This document shows, in pieces, positions 25,543 through 34,621 of a DNA stretch of 64,000 nt. Position 1 is the stretch's first letter, and each line of letters begins with the position of its first letter. The notes under the pieces are model-generated. The model saw nothing but the letters and a program-made list of their open reading frames with translations, was not told the DNA's origin and did no database searches. Made by a program: the position numbers and the translations under genes. Source of the DNA: Rhizobacter koreensis (GTDB lineage Bacteria > Pseudomonadota > Gammaproteobacteria > Burkholderiales > Burkholderiaceae_C); assembly GCF_013366375.1 (NCBI RefSeq), contig NZ_JABWMJ010000006.1, forward strand, positions 62,001-126,000, given 5' to 3'.

Positions 25543-28500
25543 TCACGCGGACGCCCGCGCGACGCTCGGCGGCTTCAATGTCACGGTCGCGACGACCCGG
25601 TCGCCGTGCGGCTCGATCGCGAGATTCGCGCTGCGTCGCGGCAGCAGCGCGCGCACCAGCCCGAGCCCCGACACGCTGCCGGTGATCTTGGCGAGCGCGA
25701 AGCCTTCCGGCAGGCGGCCGCGGCTCGCGATCGCGATCTCGACCCAGGCGTCGCTGGCGTCGAGCGTGCAGACCACCGCGTCCTCGGGGCTGATCGGGCG
25801 ACTGTGCTTGATGGCATTGGTGAGCAGTTCGTTGATGGTCAGCGCGATCGGGATCGCCTCGACCTCCGGCAGCGTCCACGTGTGCGCGGCGCTGCCGAGC
25901 ACCACCACCCGGATGCGCGAGCCGAAGGTGCGCTGCACCGAGCCGGTGATCGCCTCGACCACGCGCGTGACGTGCAGCGGCCCGCCCTCGCCGACCTGCA
26001 GCCCGTAGACCTGGGCGATCGCCTGCACCTGGCCGACCACCTCGTCGATCGCGCCGGCGACCTCGGGCTTGCGCTTGGCGATCTGCTGCAGCAGCCCGGC
26101 CACCCCCTGCAGGTTGTTCTTGATGCGGTGGTGCACTTCCTTGACCAGCATCTCGCGCTGTGCGATCGCCGCCTCGAGGCGCGCCTCCTGGGCGGCGCGC
26201 TGCTCGGTCACGTCGGTCGCGACGAGCAGCAGCTGGTCGGCCGGCACGTCCGCGCCGGCGGCCAGTGGGACATAGCGCGCGTCCCACACCTGCAGCTCGC
26301 CGCGGTCGGTGCGCCGGTACTCGACCGCGGTGACTTCGCGCGTCGCGAGCGCGCGCAGCATGTCGGCGCGGTGCAGCGCGCCGGCGTCGGCGCCGAACAT
26401 CTGCTCGGGCGAATGGCCGATCAGTGCAGCAGGCGGGGCGCCCGCCAGGCGCGCGGCGATCTCGTTGACCTGCACGATCGTCAGGCTGCGGGCGTCGAGC
26501 AGCGCGATCGCGAGCGGGGCCGCCTCGATCACGCGCTGCAGCGACGCCTTGGCCTCGGCCATCGCCGCTTCGGCCTGACGGCGCCGCTCGATGTCGAGCA
26601 GCGCGTAGGTGAGCTGGCGCTCGCCCGGTGCGCTGCCGGTCGCGACCGCGTTGCCGACGATCCAGAACTCGCGGCCGTCGCGCGCGCGCACGCGGCACTC
26701 GAAGGTCTCGGCCTGGCCTTCGACCAGGTCGTCGAGGTAGTGGGTCTGCCGGAACGGGTGGTCGGGCTCCGGCGTCGCGACGCTCGCGATCGGCTGCCCG
26801 ACGAACTCCGCGAGGTGGCCGCCGAACATGCGACGGGCCGAGCGGTTCATCCACTCGATGCCTTCAGGCCCGACGGTGACGATGCCGACCAGCACCGAGT
26901 CGAGGATCGAGCGCGTGCGCTCGGCCTGCGTCGTCACCTCGCGGGCGAGCTGCTGCAGCTCGACCTGCTGCGTCTTGATGCGCGTCACGTCGGACAGCAC
27001 CGCAATCGCCTCGAGCGCGCCGCCGACCGCTCCGGCGCGCCGCACCGAGAGCGAGACCCAGCGCGTCTGCGCCGACCCATCGGCAGGGCCGTCGCGGCGC
27101 GGCAGCGCCAGCTCGAATTCGGTCTCGTAGGTCTCGTCGGCGTCGAGCGCGCGCAGGATCGCCGCGGTGAGTCCCGCCGGATCGACATGCCCCGCGAACA
27201 GCCCGGCGAAGCCGCTCCCGGCCACTCCGGTCGCACCGAGGCCGAGCATGGTCTCGAAGCGCCGGTTGCAGCGCACCAGCACGTTGTCGCGCAGGTACGC
27301 GATGCCGGCGGTGGTGCTCTCGAGGATCGTCGTCATCTCGCTCAGCAGCTGCTCGCTGCGCTGCTGGCTGGTGTGCTGATCGGTCACGTCGAGCGTGACC
27401 ACCGAGGTGGTGCGCTTGCCCGACGCCAGCGTGGCCGGCTCGACGCGCGTCAGCAGCCAGCGCGTGCCGAGCACCGGGTGCTCGATGGCGTAGCGCACCT
27501 CGGCGCGCTGGTTGCGCTTGAGGGCCTGCTGCAGGCGCTCGTACTCGGCCAGGGACGCCGGCGCGACGATGTCGCGGCTGATGCTCTGCAGCGCCGCCGA
27601 CGGTGCGCTCGGCGCATCGTTCGCCGCCGCCCCGCTCGCCGGCGGACGCACCCAGCCCGAGGTTTCCTGGAAGGTCGCGAGGCCGACGCCCGCGGTGTCC
27701 ATCAGGGCGCCGATCTGCAGCCGCGCGAGGTCGCGTTCCTCCTCGACGCTGCGGTCCTCGACCACGCCCATGTAGCGGCGCTGTCCGCCGGCGCTGCGGT
27801 AGCAGCGCACGATCGCGCGCAGGCGCCGCACCTCGCCGTTCGGCTGCGCGACCCAGCCCTGCGATTCGATCGGGCGCGAGCCCGGCTGCAGCTGCGGCAG
27901 CGGGCCGTCGTCGCCCCAGGCGAGGAGCTCGCGCAGGCTCGGCTCCGCTTCGGCGAGCGTCACCGGCACCTTGCCGGCAACCGCATCGAATGCCGGGTTG
28001 CTGCGCACCAGGAGGCCGGTCTCGTCGAACAGCACCATGCCGATCGGGCTGAGGTCGAACCAGTCGTCGAGCTCGCGAATCGAGCGGTCGGCACGCTCGC
28101 GCGCGACGTGCTCGCTGGTGGTGTCCTGCAACACCGCGAGATAGAGCGTCGCCCCGTCGGCACCGGGCACGCGGCGGCGCGCGATGCGGTACCAGCGCTC
28201 CCGGTTGCTCGCGTCGATGAGCCGGCCCTCGGTCAGACCGTTCGATTCGGTGCGATTCGGATGGCGGCGCAGGCGCGCACGCGCCTCGCGCTCGGCAGCC
28301 TGGTCCTCGGGCGCGAGCAGCTCGAGGCCGTCGCGCCCGATCAGCTGCTCGCGCGCGAACCCGCTGTATGCGGCGAAGGCGGCGTTGACGTCGACGAAGC
28401 GGAACTCGGCATCCTGCAGCGCGGCCGGGAACGGTGCATCCCAGAACAGCGCGACGCTGTCGCGCGCAGCGACCGACGCGGCGAGCGGCGACGGCGTCGC

Positions 28501-28845
28501 CGGCCGCGGCGCGGTCAACGCGGCGTCGAAGCGCAGCGCCGAGTAGCGCGCGTCGAGACGCTGCCAGGCGAAGCGGGCGCTGCGGCCGTCACGCAGCTGC
28601 GCGAGCGGCGGCTTGCCGTCGGGCTGGCCGAGCGCGGCACGGGTGAGCCAGCGCACCGCCGGCTCGCCGAGCTCGGGGGCGAGCTGCGCGACCGGCGTGC
28701 CGGCGTCGCACGGCAGCAGGCGCAGCGCCGCCGTGTTCGCGAACGCGACGCGCGATCGCGTGTCGAGCACGAGCACCGCGTCGGAAAGGAGATCGAAGAA
28801 CTCGCGCCAGGGCTTGGCGCTCGCCCACGACTCCGACGCCGTCAT
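25543..28845 (-). CDS. Multi-PAS sensor histidine kinase, HisKA_2 type
   Basis: This large cytoplasmic sensor kinase has 1100 residues and no clear membrane span. About six PAS/PAC modules fill residues 10-890 (for example FFDLLSDAVLVLDTRSRVAF, FRFVDVNAAFAAYSGFAREQL and LDSVLVGIVTVGPEGIEWMN). The kinase core is HisKA_2: MLVKEVHHRIKNNLQGVAGLL, with His905 as probable phospho-acceptor, then an ATPase domain with LTINELLTNAIKHS and GLGLVRALL. HisKA_2 kinases typically signal to ANTAR regulators, and one lies directly downstream. No ribosome site is evident before ATG 28845. Multiple PAS domains suggest integration of several cytoplasmic cues. Confidence 0.9.
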   Translation of the reverse strand: MTASESWASAKPWREFFDLLSDAVLVLDTRSRVAFANTAALRLLPCDAGTPVAQLAPELGEPAVRWLTRAALGQPDGKPPLAQLRDGRSARFAWQRLDARYSALRFDAALTAPRPATPSPLAASVAARDSVALFWDAPFPAALQDAEFRFVDVNAAFAAYSGFAREQLIGRDGLELLAPEDQAAEREARARLRRHPNRTESNGLTEGRLIDASNRERWYRIARRRVPGADGATLYLAVLQDTTSEHVARERADRSIRELDDWFDLSPIGMVLFDETGLLVRSNPAFDAVAGKVPVTLAEAEPSLRELLAWGDDGPLPQLQPGSRPIESQGWVAQPNGEVRRLRAIVRCYRSAGGQRRYMGVVEDRSVEEERDLARLQIGALMDTAGVGLATFQETSGWVRPPASGAAANDAPSAPSAALQSISRDIVAPASLAEYERLQQALKRNQRAEVRYAIEHPVLGTRWLLTRVEPATLASGKRTTSVVTLDVTDQHTSQQRSEQLLSEMTTILESTTAGIAYLRDNVLVRCNRRFETMLGLGATGVAGSGFAGLFAGHVDPAGLTAAILRALDADETYETEFELALPRRDGPADGSAQTRWVSLSVRRAGAVGGALEAIAVLSDVTRIKTQQVELQQLAREVTTQAERTRSILDSVLVGIVTVGPEGIEWMNRSARRMFGGHLAEFVGQPIASVATPEPDHPFRQTHYLDDLVEGQAETFECRVRARDGREFWIVGNAVATGSAPGERQLTYALLDIERRRQAEAAMAEAKASLQRVIEAAPLAIALLDARSLTIVQVNEIAARLAGAPPAALIGHSPEQMFGADAGALHRADMLRALATREVTAVEYRRTDRGELQVWDARYVPLAAGADVPADQLLLVATDVTEQRAAQEARLEAAIAQREMLVKEVHHRIKNNLQGVAGLLQQIAKRKPEVAGAIDEVVGQVQAIAQVYGLQVGEGGPLHVTRVVEAITGSVQRTFGSRIRVVVLGSAAHTWTLPEVEAIPIALTINELLTNAIKHSRPISPEDAVVCTLDASDAWVEIAIASRGRLPEGFALAKITGSVSGLGLVRALLPRRSANLAIEPHGDRVVATVTLKPPSVARASA

Positions 28846-28921
28846 CGGAACGACGCGGTGGCCAAGGCCAGGTTGGCGCGCGCCGGGCGCGGCGCGCGGG
28901 TTGCCGGAACGGCGCGCCCGC

Positions 28922-30427
28922 TCACTCGAGCGCGCCGGCCGCGACGAGCGCGCGCAGCTGCGCCGAGTTGACTTCGGCGACGCCCATCAGCAGCGTGTCG
29001 GCGGCTTCGCGGAAATCGCTCGGCGACTCGCCTTCGATCGCCTTGATCATCGCCAGGTACGGCTGGAACGGACCGCTGCCGCCGACCAGCGCCTGGTGCA
29101 CGCGGTCGGGCACCGGAATGTTGGCCAGGAGCTTCTCGAAGCTCTCCTGGAACATCCGGTCGAGCAGCGAGAACACGCCGCAGATGAACGCCTCGCTGCG
29201 CATCTCCTCGTCGCCGCTGCCGCGCACCAGCTCTTCCATGAGCAGGCCGCGCCGCACCGCCGCGAACATCGCCGGCTTCTGGTTGGCGTCCTTGCTGGCG
29301 GTCGCGAGCAGCAACGCCAGCCAGCGCTTGAGACGCCCGTAGCCGAGCAGCATGATCGCGTGGCGGAACGAGCTCACCTCGACGTGCAGGCCGAACGCCG
29401 GCGAGTTGATGTAGCGCAGCAGCTTGAAGGCAAGCGAGGGGTCGCCCTTCAAGGTGTTGTCGAGCTTCTCGATCGGCTCTTCCTGGTCGACCCGGCGGAT
29501 CAGCTCGGCGATCACCGTGAGATCGGTCTTGGCCGCGTTGCTCGGCGCGAGCGCGGCGATCTCGTCGTGGATCGGCCAGCCGAGCACCGCCGCCGCACCC
29601 TTGGCGAACGCGGCATCCATGTCGACGATGGTGCGCACGCCGGCCAGCACCTGCGGCATGCCGTTCGGCGGGGCGACGGCTGCCGTGGCCGGCGCGGGGG
29701 CGGCGACCGGCGCTGGTGCTGCCGCGGCGACGGGTCGTGCGGGCACCACCGTGCCCGGACGCGCCGGCACCGCGCTGCCCGGGCGCGCCGGCGCGACGCC
29801 GGGACGCGCCGGGCCGCCGACGATCGGGTTGCGCAGCGGCGCGCTGGTCGAGAAGGCGCTGCGCGCGCCGGCGCTCGCGGCCTGCGCACGCGGCGCCGCG
29901 CTCGCGACCGCCTGCGGACGAGCGGCCGCGCTCGCGACGGCCGGCGGACGAGCCGCCGCCGCTGCAGGTGCCGGTGCCGGTGCCGGTGCCGGTGCGACGG
30001 CCGCGCCATGCAGCTCGTCGAGGCTGTCGACCGCCGCGTACGCGAAGCAGGCGAGCACCTCCTTGGGCAGATCGTGGCGCGCACGGCCCTTCAGCAGCAG
30101 CTCGTTGCCGTTGGCGTGCAGCGCGCGCAGCGCCGGCAGCAGCTCCGGATCGGACGCCATGAACGCCGGCACCTCGAGCATCAGGTTGGGTGCGAGCGGA
30201 GCGCGCAGCAGGTCGCTCAGCAGGCTCTCGCTAATGACGTTGAGCGATGCGCTCTTGCCGCCCTTGGGAAACACCTGTCCGACCAGCGCGAGCAGCTGGG
30301 CGACGTCGAGCGTGACGTCGGGGCGGACCGGGAACACCGTCAGCCGGGTCGCCGTGACCGCGCGGGTGCGATCGATGAAAGGGGAATAGCCGAGGGTGAC
30401 CTGGCCGAGTAGCGCGGCGTCCAGCAC
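28922..30427 (-). CDS. HDOD-domain signalling protein with degenerate EAL-like N-terminus
   Basis: This 501-residue protein belongs to the YuxH-like group. The N-terminal part (about 1-130) resembles a non-catalytic EAL module: LLGQVTLGYSPFIDRTRAV corresponds to the usual start, but no EAL motif is present. A Pro/Ala/Arg linker of about 130 residues with repeated PARPG units follows. The HDOD domain (about 290-480) contains LIRRVDQEEPIEKLDNTLKG and KLLRYINSPAFGLHVEVSSFRHAIMLLG. HDOD proteins act as adaptors linking second messengers to motility. It starts at GTG 30427 with GGAG upstream, 30 bases after flgL in the same direction, so it is probably co-transcribed with flagellar genes. Confidence 0.8.
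   Translation of the reverse strand: MLDAALLGQVTLGYSPFIDRTRAVTATRLTVFPVRPDVTLDVAQLLALVGQVFPKGGKSASLNVISESLLSDLLRAPLAPNLMLEVPAFMASDPELLPALRALHANGNELLLKGRARHDLPKEVLACFAYAAVDSLDELHGAAVAPAPAPAPAPAAAAARPPAVASAAARPQAVASAAPRAQAASAGARSAFSTSAPLRNPIVGGPARPGVAPARPGSAVPARPGTVVPARPVAAAAPAPVAAPAPATAAVAPPNGMPQVLAGVRTIVDMDAAFAKGAAAVLGWPIHDEIAALAPSNAAKTDLTVIAELIRRVDQEEPIEKLDNTLKGDPSLAFKLLRYINSPAFGLHVEVSSFRHAIMLLGYGRLKRWLALLLATASKDANQKPAMFAAVRRGLLMEELVRGSGDEEMRSEAFICGVFSLLDRMFQESFEKLLANIPVPDRVHQALVGGSGPFQPYLAMIKAIEGESPSDFREAADTLLMGVAEVNSAQLRALVAAGALE
29967..29995. repeat. GGTGCC hexanucleotide tandem repeat inside the HDOD gene
   Basis: Four complete GGTGCC units and a partial fifth run from 29967 to 29995. 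On the coding strand they specify alternating Ala-Pro. Units are a multiple of three, so slippage would lengthen or shorten the linker without breaking the frame. Confidence 0.7.
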
Positions 30428-30457
30428 GTGAGGAAACTCCAGGATGGGCTCGTGCGG

Positions 30458-31657
30458 TCAGCCGCCGCTCAAGTATTGAAACAGCGAAAGTCGCTGAACC
30501 ATCGAGTACGACTTGAGTGCCGCATCGTAGCCGCTTTGCTTGTTCTGGAAGCTCGACAAAGCCTCGATCATGTCCAAATCCTCCGCACTCGTGCGCTCGG
30601 TCTGGCTGGCGAGTTTCTGGCTCGCGAGGCGGTCGGTTTCGTTGTCGATCCGGTTCAGCACCTGGCCAGCCGTCGAGCGCGCGCCCTGCACCTTCGACAT
30701 CACCGAGTCGAGGTTGCGCAGGTTGTCCGCGTTGCCCTGCGCCATCTGCGCGCCGGTGCGGTTCGGCGCCGCCAGATCGGCGATCGCCTTGTCGAGCGTC
30801 GCGAAGACGCTGAGCGTCGGCGTCGACGGCACGACCTGGAACTGGTCGCCGTTGGCGGGCGCCCCGGTGATGGTGAAGCTCATGCCGTCGACGTTGATCG
30901 CCTGGCCCGACGTGTAGGGTGCCGCGGTGACGGCGGTCGGGACGCCGTTGTTGAGCACCGCGTAGGTCGTCACGCCCGCCGTCACGCTGAACTGCAGCGT
31001 GTAGTTGGCGCCGGTCAGCAGCGTCGGGTCGGTGACCTGACCGCCGTCGATGAAGGCGGTGGTCACGCCCGCGCCGGGACGCGTCTCAAAGACGCCGTTG
31101 CCGGTCCGCGCCGACAGCCATGTCGAGGCGCCGTCGCTGGTCAGCGGCAGCGCGGTCTGGCGCTCGGTGACGAGCTGCCCGGCACTCGCCGCGAACAGCA
31201 CGCCGCCGGGGGCATCGACGAACGGCTGCTGGGTCGCGCCCTGCCCCGCGAACAGATAGTTGCCGCTGCCGTCGTCGCGGTTCGCGACCGCGAACAGCTG
31301 GTCGCGCAGCGAGCGCAGGTCGGCGGCCAGGCTCTGCCGGTCCTTGTCGGTGTAGGTGGCATTGCCGGCCGCGACCAGCTTCTCGCGCGCCTGCTGCAGC
31401 AGGCTGCCGGCGTCGGCGAGCGCGTTCTCGGTGAGGCTCATCGCGACGCGGCTCGCGTCGACCGCACGCTGGCTCGTCGTGCTGCGATGGATGCCGGCAA
31501 GGGCGTACTCGGCACGCGCCGCGGCCGCCGGGTCGTCGCTGGCCTTGGCCACCCGCTTGCCGCTGACGAGGCGCGCCTGCGCGTCGCCGAGGTCGGCCTG
31601 GCGCTTGGCCAGCGTGTTCATGCCGAGCTCGAAGGTGTTCGCGGTGCTGATTCGCAT
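30458..31657 (-). CDS. flgL: Flagellar hook-filament junction protein FlgL (HAP3)
   Basis: This is the second hook-associated junction protein, exported through the flagellar type III apparatus and placed between FlgK and the filament. It has 399 residues. The conserved flagellin-like N-terminal coil is MRISTANTFELGMNTLAKRQ followed by ARLVSGKRVAKASDDP. The C-terminal coil is DLDMIEALSSFQNKQSGYDA to QRLSLFQYLSGG. The variable middle domain has repeated beta-rich segments. It lies 29 bases after flgK, as the last structural gene of the flg operon. Confidence 0.95.
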   Translation of the reverse strand: MRISTANTFELGMNTLAKRQADLGDAQARLVSGKRVAKASDDPAAAARAEYALAGIHRSTTSQRAVDASRVAMSLTENALADAGSLLQQAREKLVAAGNATYTDKDRQSLAADLRSLRDQLFAVANRDDGSGNYLFAGQGATQQPFVDAPGGVLFAASAGQLVTERQTALPLTSDGASTWLSARTGNGVFETRPGAGVTTAFIDGGQVTDPTLLTGANYTLQFSVTAGVTTYAVLNNGVPTAVTAAPYTSGQAINVDGMSFTITGAPANGDQFQVVPSTPTLSVFATLDKAIADLAAPNRTGAQMAQGNADNLRNLDSVMSKVQGARSTAGQVLNRIDNETDRLASQKLASQTERTSAEDLDMIEALSSFQNKQSGYDAALKSYSMVQRLSLFQYLSGG

Positions 31658-31686
31658 GGTGGAGTATCGGAAAGGCGTGGTGCGCG

Positions 31687-33687
31687 TCAGCGGCCGGCGG
31701 CCTGCAGCAGCGAGTCGAACAGGGTCTGCGCGACCTGCAGCATCTTGGCGGCGGCCTGGTAGCTCTGCTGGAACTGGAGCAGGCGCGCCGCCTCCTCGTC
31801 GAGGTTGACGCCCGACTTCGAGGTCTCGGCAGTCTTGGCGTCGGTGGCGATGCTCGCCGACTGCTCGGCCGACAGCTTGGCGCTCTGCACGCGCACGCCG
31901 ACGTCGGCGAGCGCCGCCGCGTAGGCGTCGGTGACGGTCGCGCCCTTGACCACCACGCCGCCGACGGTCTGCTGGCCGACCAGCGCGGCGTCGCGCAGTG
32001 CGAGCAGGGCGTTGGCATTGCCGTTGTCGCCGGCCGGGAACGCCGTCTTCTGCACGGTCAGGGTGTCACCGGCGCGCGGCACGCCGGCGAGCTGCATCGA
32101 CCAGCCGTTCAGCGCGATCGGCTGGTTCGCGGTCCAGCTGCCGGTGCCCGTGGTGGTCGGCAGCACGCCGGTCGAGTCGACCAGCGTGTAGCTGAAGCCG
32201 CCGACGTTGTCGGTGAAGGTCAGCGTCGCCGTCAGGTTGGCGTTGAGCGCCGGACTGGTCGCGACCACGGACGCGATGCTCGCGGTGCCGGTGTTCGCCG
32301 CGCCGGTACGGCCGGTCACCGGCGACGCCGCCGCGATGCCGCGCGGATCGTCGAGCACGCGCGTCATGTTGCGCGCCGCGGCACTCACCGGCTCGAGGCG
32401 GAAGCGGTCGCCACCGGCCGGTGCGGGCGCTGCGATGTCGATCCGGATGCCGTCGACGATGCTGCCGTTGCCGACCGTGCTGACGACGCCGTCGGAGAGA
32501 CGGGTCAGCTGGTAGGTGCCGGGCGCGCCGTTCGGATCGGCGTAGAGCTCGTAGTCGCTCGCCTGCAGCTCGTTCGCGGCGACGATGGTCAGACCCACGC
32601 TCGGCACGCGCTGGCCCGAGCCGTTGACGTACGACGCGACCGGCACGCCGCCCGACTGGGCGTTGTTGGTCGAGGCGCGCACCATCGGCCCGCCGACGCT
32701 CAGCAGCGGCGTGCCACTGCCCGCCGGCTGGCGCAGGTCGATGCCGAGCGCCTGCTGGCGGTTGAGGCCGTCGGTGATCGCCGCGGCCATCTGGCCGAGC
32801 AGGTTGCGCGCATCGCCGAGGTCCTTGTCCTGGAACTTCAGCAGGCCCGCGATCGAGCCGGCGGCCAGGAAGTCGGGCGGGAACGCGCGCGGCGTCGCGC
32901 CGTCGCTGAGCCCGACCTGGATCTTCGCCGGGTCGTACGGGTCGGGCAGCGTGAGCATCGGGACCCAGCTCGAGCCCTGCACCAGGCGCTGGCCGCTGCC
33001 GATGAAGACGCCGACCTGGCCGTCGCCCTGCGCGATGGTCGAGACCTGGACGAACTGGCTGAGATCGTTGATCGCGCGGTCGCGCTGGTCGAGCAGGTCG
33101 TTCGGCTTGTGGCCCGCGTTGGTGTCGAGCGCGATGCGGCGGTTCAGCTCGGCGATCTGCTTGCTGAGCGTGTTGACCGACGCGACCGACGCCTTGGCCT
33201 CGATGACGACGCCGCCCTGCAGCGTGTCGATCTGGTCGGCGGCGCCGCGAAAGCGTGCCGCGACGTCGCCGACGCTGGCGAGCGCGACCTGGCGCGCCGA
33301 CGCGTCCTGCGGGCGGCTGGCGACGTCGACGAACGAGCCGAACATCTGCTGCGCGGCGTAGCCGATGCCCGACTCGCCCATCGGGAACACCTGCTCGAGC
33401 ATCTGCAGCTGGGCGCTGCGCGTCTCGTCGAACGATGCGATGGCGCGCGTCAGCGCCGCTTCGCGGGTCAGGAACTCGCTGTGCGAGCGCGTGACGGTGA
33501 CCACGTTGACGCCGTTGCCGAAGAAGCCGGCCCCGGTGCGCTGCCCGCCCGCCGTCTCGAGCTGCACGCTCTGGCGCGAGTAGCCGTCGGTGTTGGCGTT
33601 GGCGATGTTGTTGCCCGTGACCTGCAGCGCCGCGTAGTTGGCGGCCATCGCACGTGCGCCGAGACCGAGAAGTGCCGAGACTGCCAT
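31687..33687 (-). CDS. flgK: Flagellar hook-filament junction protein FlgK (HAP1)
   Basis: This is the first hook-filament junction protein, 666 residues. The N-terminal rod/hook-type motif is AANYAALQVTGNNIANANTDGYSRQSV. The C-terminal helical motif is KSGVNLDEEAARLLQFQQSYQAAAKMLQVAQTLFDSLL. It is longer than the enterobacterial protein because of expanded middle domains with beta-rich repeats (around residues 330-560), as is common in betaproteobacteria. It lies 19 bases after flgJ. Confidence 0.95.
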   Translation of the reverse strand: MAVSALLGLGARAMAANYAALQVTGNNIANANTDGYSRQSVQLETAGGQRTGAGFFGNGVNVVTVTRSHSEFLTREAALTRAIASFDETRSAQLQMLEQVFPMGESGIGYAAQQMFGSFVDVASRPQDASARQVALASVGDVAARFRGAADQIDTLQGGVVIEAKASVASVNTLSKQIAELNRRIALDTNAGHKPNDLLDQRDRAINDLSQFVQVSTIAQGDGQVGVFIGSGQRLVQGSSWVPMLTLPDPYDPAKIQVGLSDGATPRAFPPDFLAAGSIAGLLKFQDKDLGDARNLLGQMAAAITDGLNRQQALGIDLRQPAGSGTPLLSVGGPMVRASTNNAQSGGVPVASYVNGSGQRVPSVGLTIVAANELQASDYELYADPNGAPGTYQLTRLSDGVVSTVGNGSIVDGIRIDIAAPAPAGGDRFRLEPVSAAARNMTRVLDDPRGIAAASPVTGRTGAANTGTASIASVVATSPALNANLTATLTFTDNVGGFSYTLVDSTGVLPTTTGTGSWTANQPIALNGWSMQLAGVPRAGDTLTVQKTAFPAGDNGNANALLALRDAALVGQQTVGGVVVKGATVTDAYAAALADVGVRVQSAKLSAEQSASIATDAKTAETSKSGVNLDEEAARLLQFQQSYQAAAKMLQVAQTLFDSLLQAAGR

Positions 33688-33706
33688 GGCGGTTCCTCGT
33701 GGGGCC

Positions 33707-34621
33707 TCAGGCGGCCGCGCGCTGCATGCGCAGCGTCGTGTTGATCACGCGGGCGAGCTTGTCGGCGTAGGCCGGATCGGTCGCGTAGCCGGCGCGCTGC
33801 AGGCCCTTGGCGAAGGTCTGCGCGCTCGCGGCGTCGGCCCCCGCGCCGGCCACCCGGGCGACCACGCCCGAGTAGCGCGGGCTGTCCTTGAGCATGCGCG
33901 CGTAGTCGGCGAACGACTCCTCGTACGACCCGTAGGCGCGGAACTTCGCGGTCACCTTCTGCGGGGCGCCATTGACGTATTCGGTGGTCGTGATCGTCGC
34001 GACCTTGCCGTTCCAGCCCGCGCCGGCCTTGATGCCGAACAGGTTGTGCGACGTGCTGCCGTCGGCGTTCTTGATCTCGCGGCGGCCCCAGCCCGACTCG
34101 TGCGCGGCCTGCGCGACCATGAAGGTCGCCGGGATGCCGGTCTGCAGCTCGGCGGCACGCGCCGCGTTCTCGTGCATGCGGACGAACTCGCTCTGCTTGG
34201 AGCCGCTGGGTGCCGAGCTCGCGGAGTCGGCGCTCGCCGGGGCGAGCCGCTGCGGCAGCGACGGGACCGCACTCGCCTCCTTGGTGGCGGCGTTCGCGAC
34301 CGCGCCGCCCATCTGGCGCTCGAGCTGGCGCGCGATCACGTCCGACAGGCCTCGCGGCATGCCGGTCATCTGTGCGGCGAACTGGGTGTCGAGCATCTCG
34401 GTGCCGAGCTTGGTGCCCGAGTTCTCGAGCATCCCCGACGAGACGGTGGCGTCGCGCATGCTCTTCATCAGCTGCTGCATGAAGAGCGCCTCGAACTGCT
34501 TGGCGGCGTCCTTGATCGCCGCGCGCGGGTCGCGCGCCGCGCTCGAACGCAGCGTGCCGATCGCGAGCGGGTTGCTGCCGCCCGGCGCGGCACCTGCCGT
34601 GGAGGGCGGCATCGCGGCCAT
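33707..34621 (-). CDS. flgJ: Flagellar rod assembly protein / peptidoglycan hydrolase FlgJ
   Basis: This bifunctional 304-residue protein acts in the periplasm. The N-terminal rod-capping domain (about 30-110) has AAKQFEALFMQQLMKSMRDA and GMLENSGTKLGTEMLDTQFA. The C-terminal GH73 glucosaminidase domain (about 145-300) has AAHESGWGRREIK with catalytic Glu175, then HNLFGIKAG and YGSYEESFADYARML. It locally opens peptidoglycan for the rod. The ATG at 34621 overlaps the flgI stop by one base (TGATG). Confidence 0.93.
   Translation of the reverse strand: MAAMPPSTAGAAPGGSNPLAIGTLRSSAARDPRAAIKDAAKQFEALFMQQLMKSMRDATVSSGMLENSGTKLGTEMLDTQFAAQMTGMPRGLSDVIARQLERQMGGAVANAATKEASAVPSLPQRLAPASADSASSAPSGSKQSEFVRMHENAARAAELQTGIPATFMVAQAAHESGWGRREIKNADGSTSHNLFGIKAGAGWNGKVATITTTEYVNGAPQKVTAKFRAYGSYEESFADYARMLKDSPRYSGVVARVAGAGADAASAQTFAKGLQRAGYATDPAYADKLARVINTTLRMQRAAA

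Noticed and set aside
25405..28971. Open frame of about 1190 codons opposite the multi-PAS kinase
   Set aside because: No recognisable domain and compositional bias typical of antisense of GC-rich coding DNA; the opposite strand encodes PAS and HisKA_2 domains.
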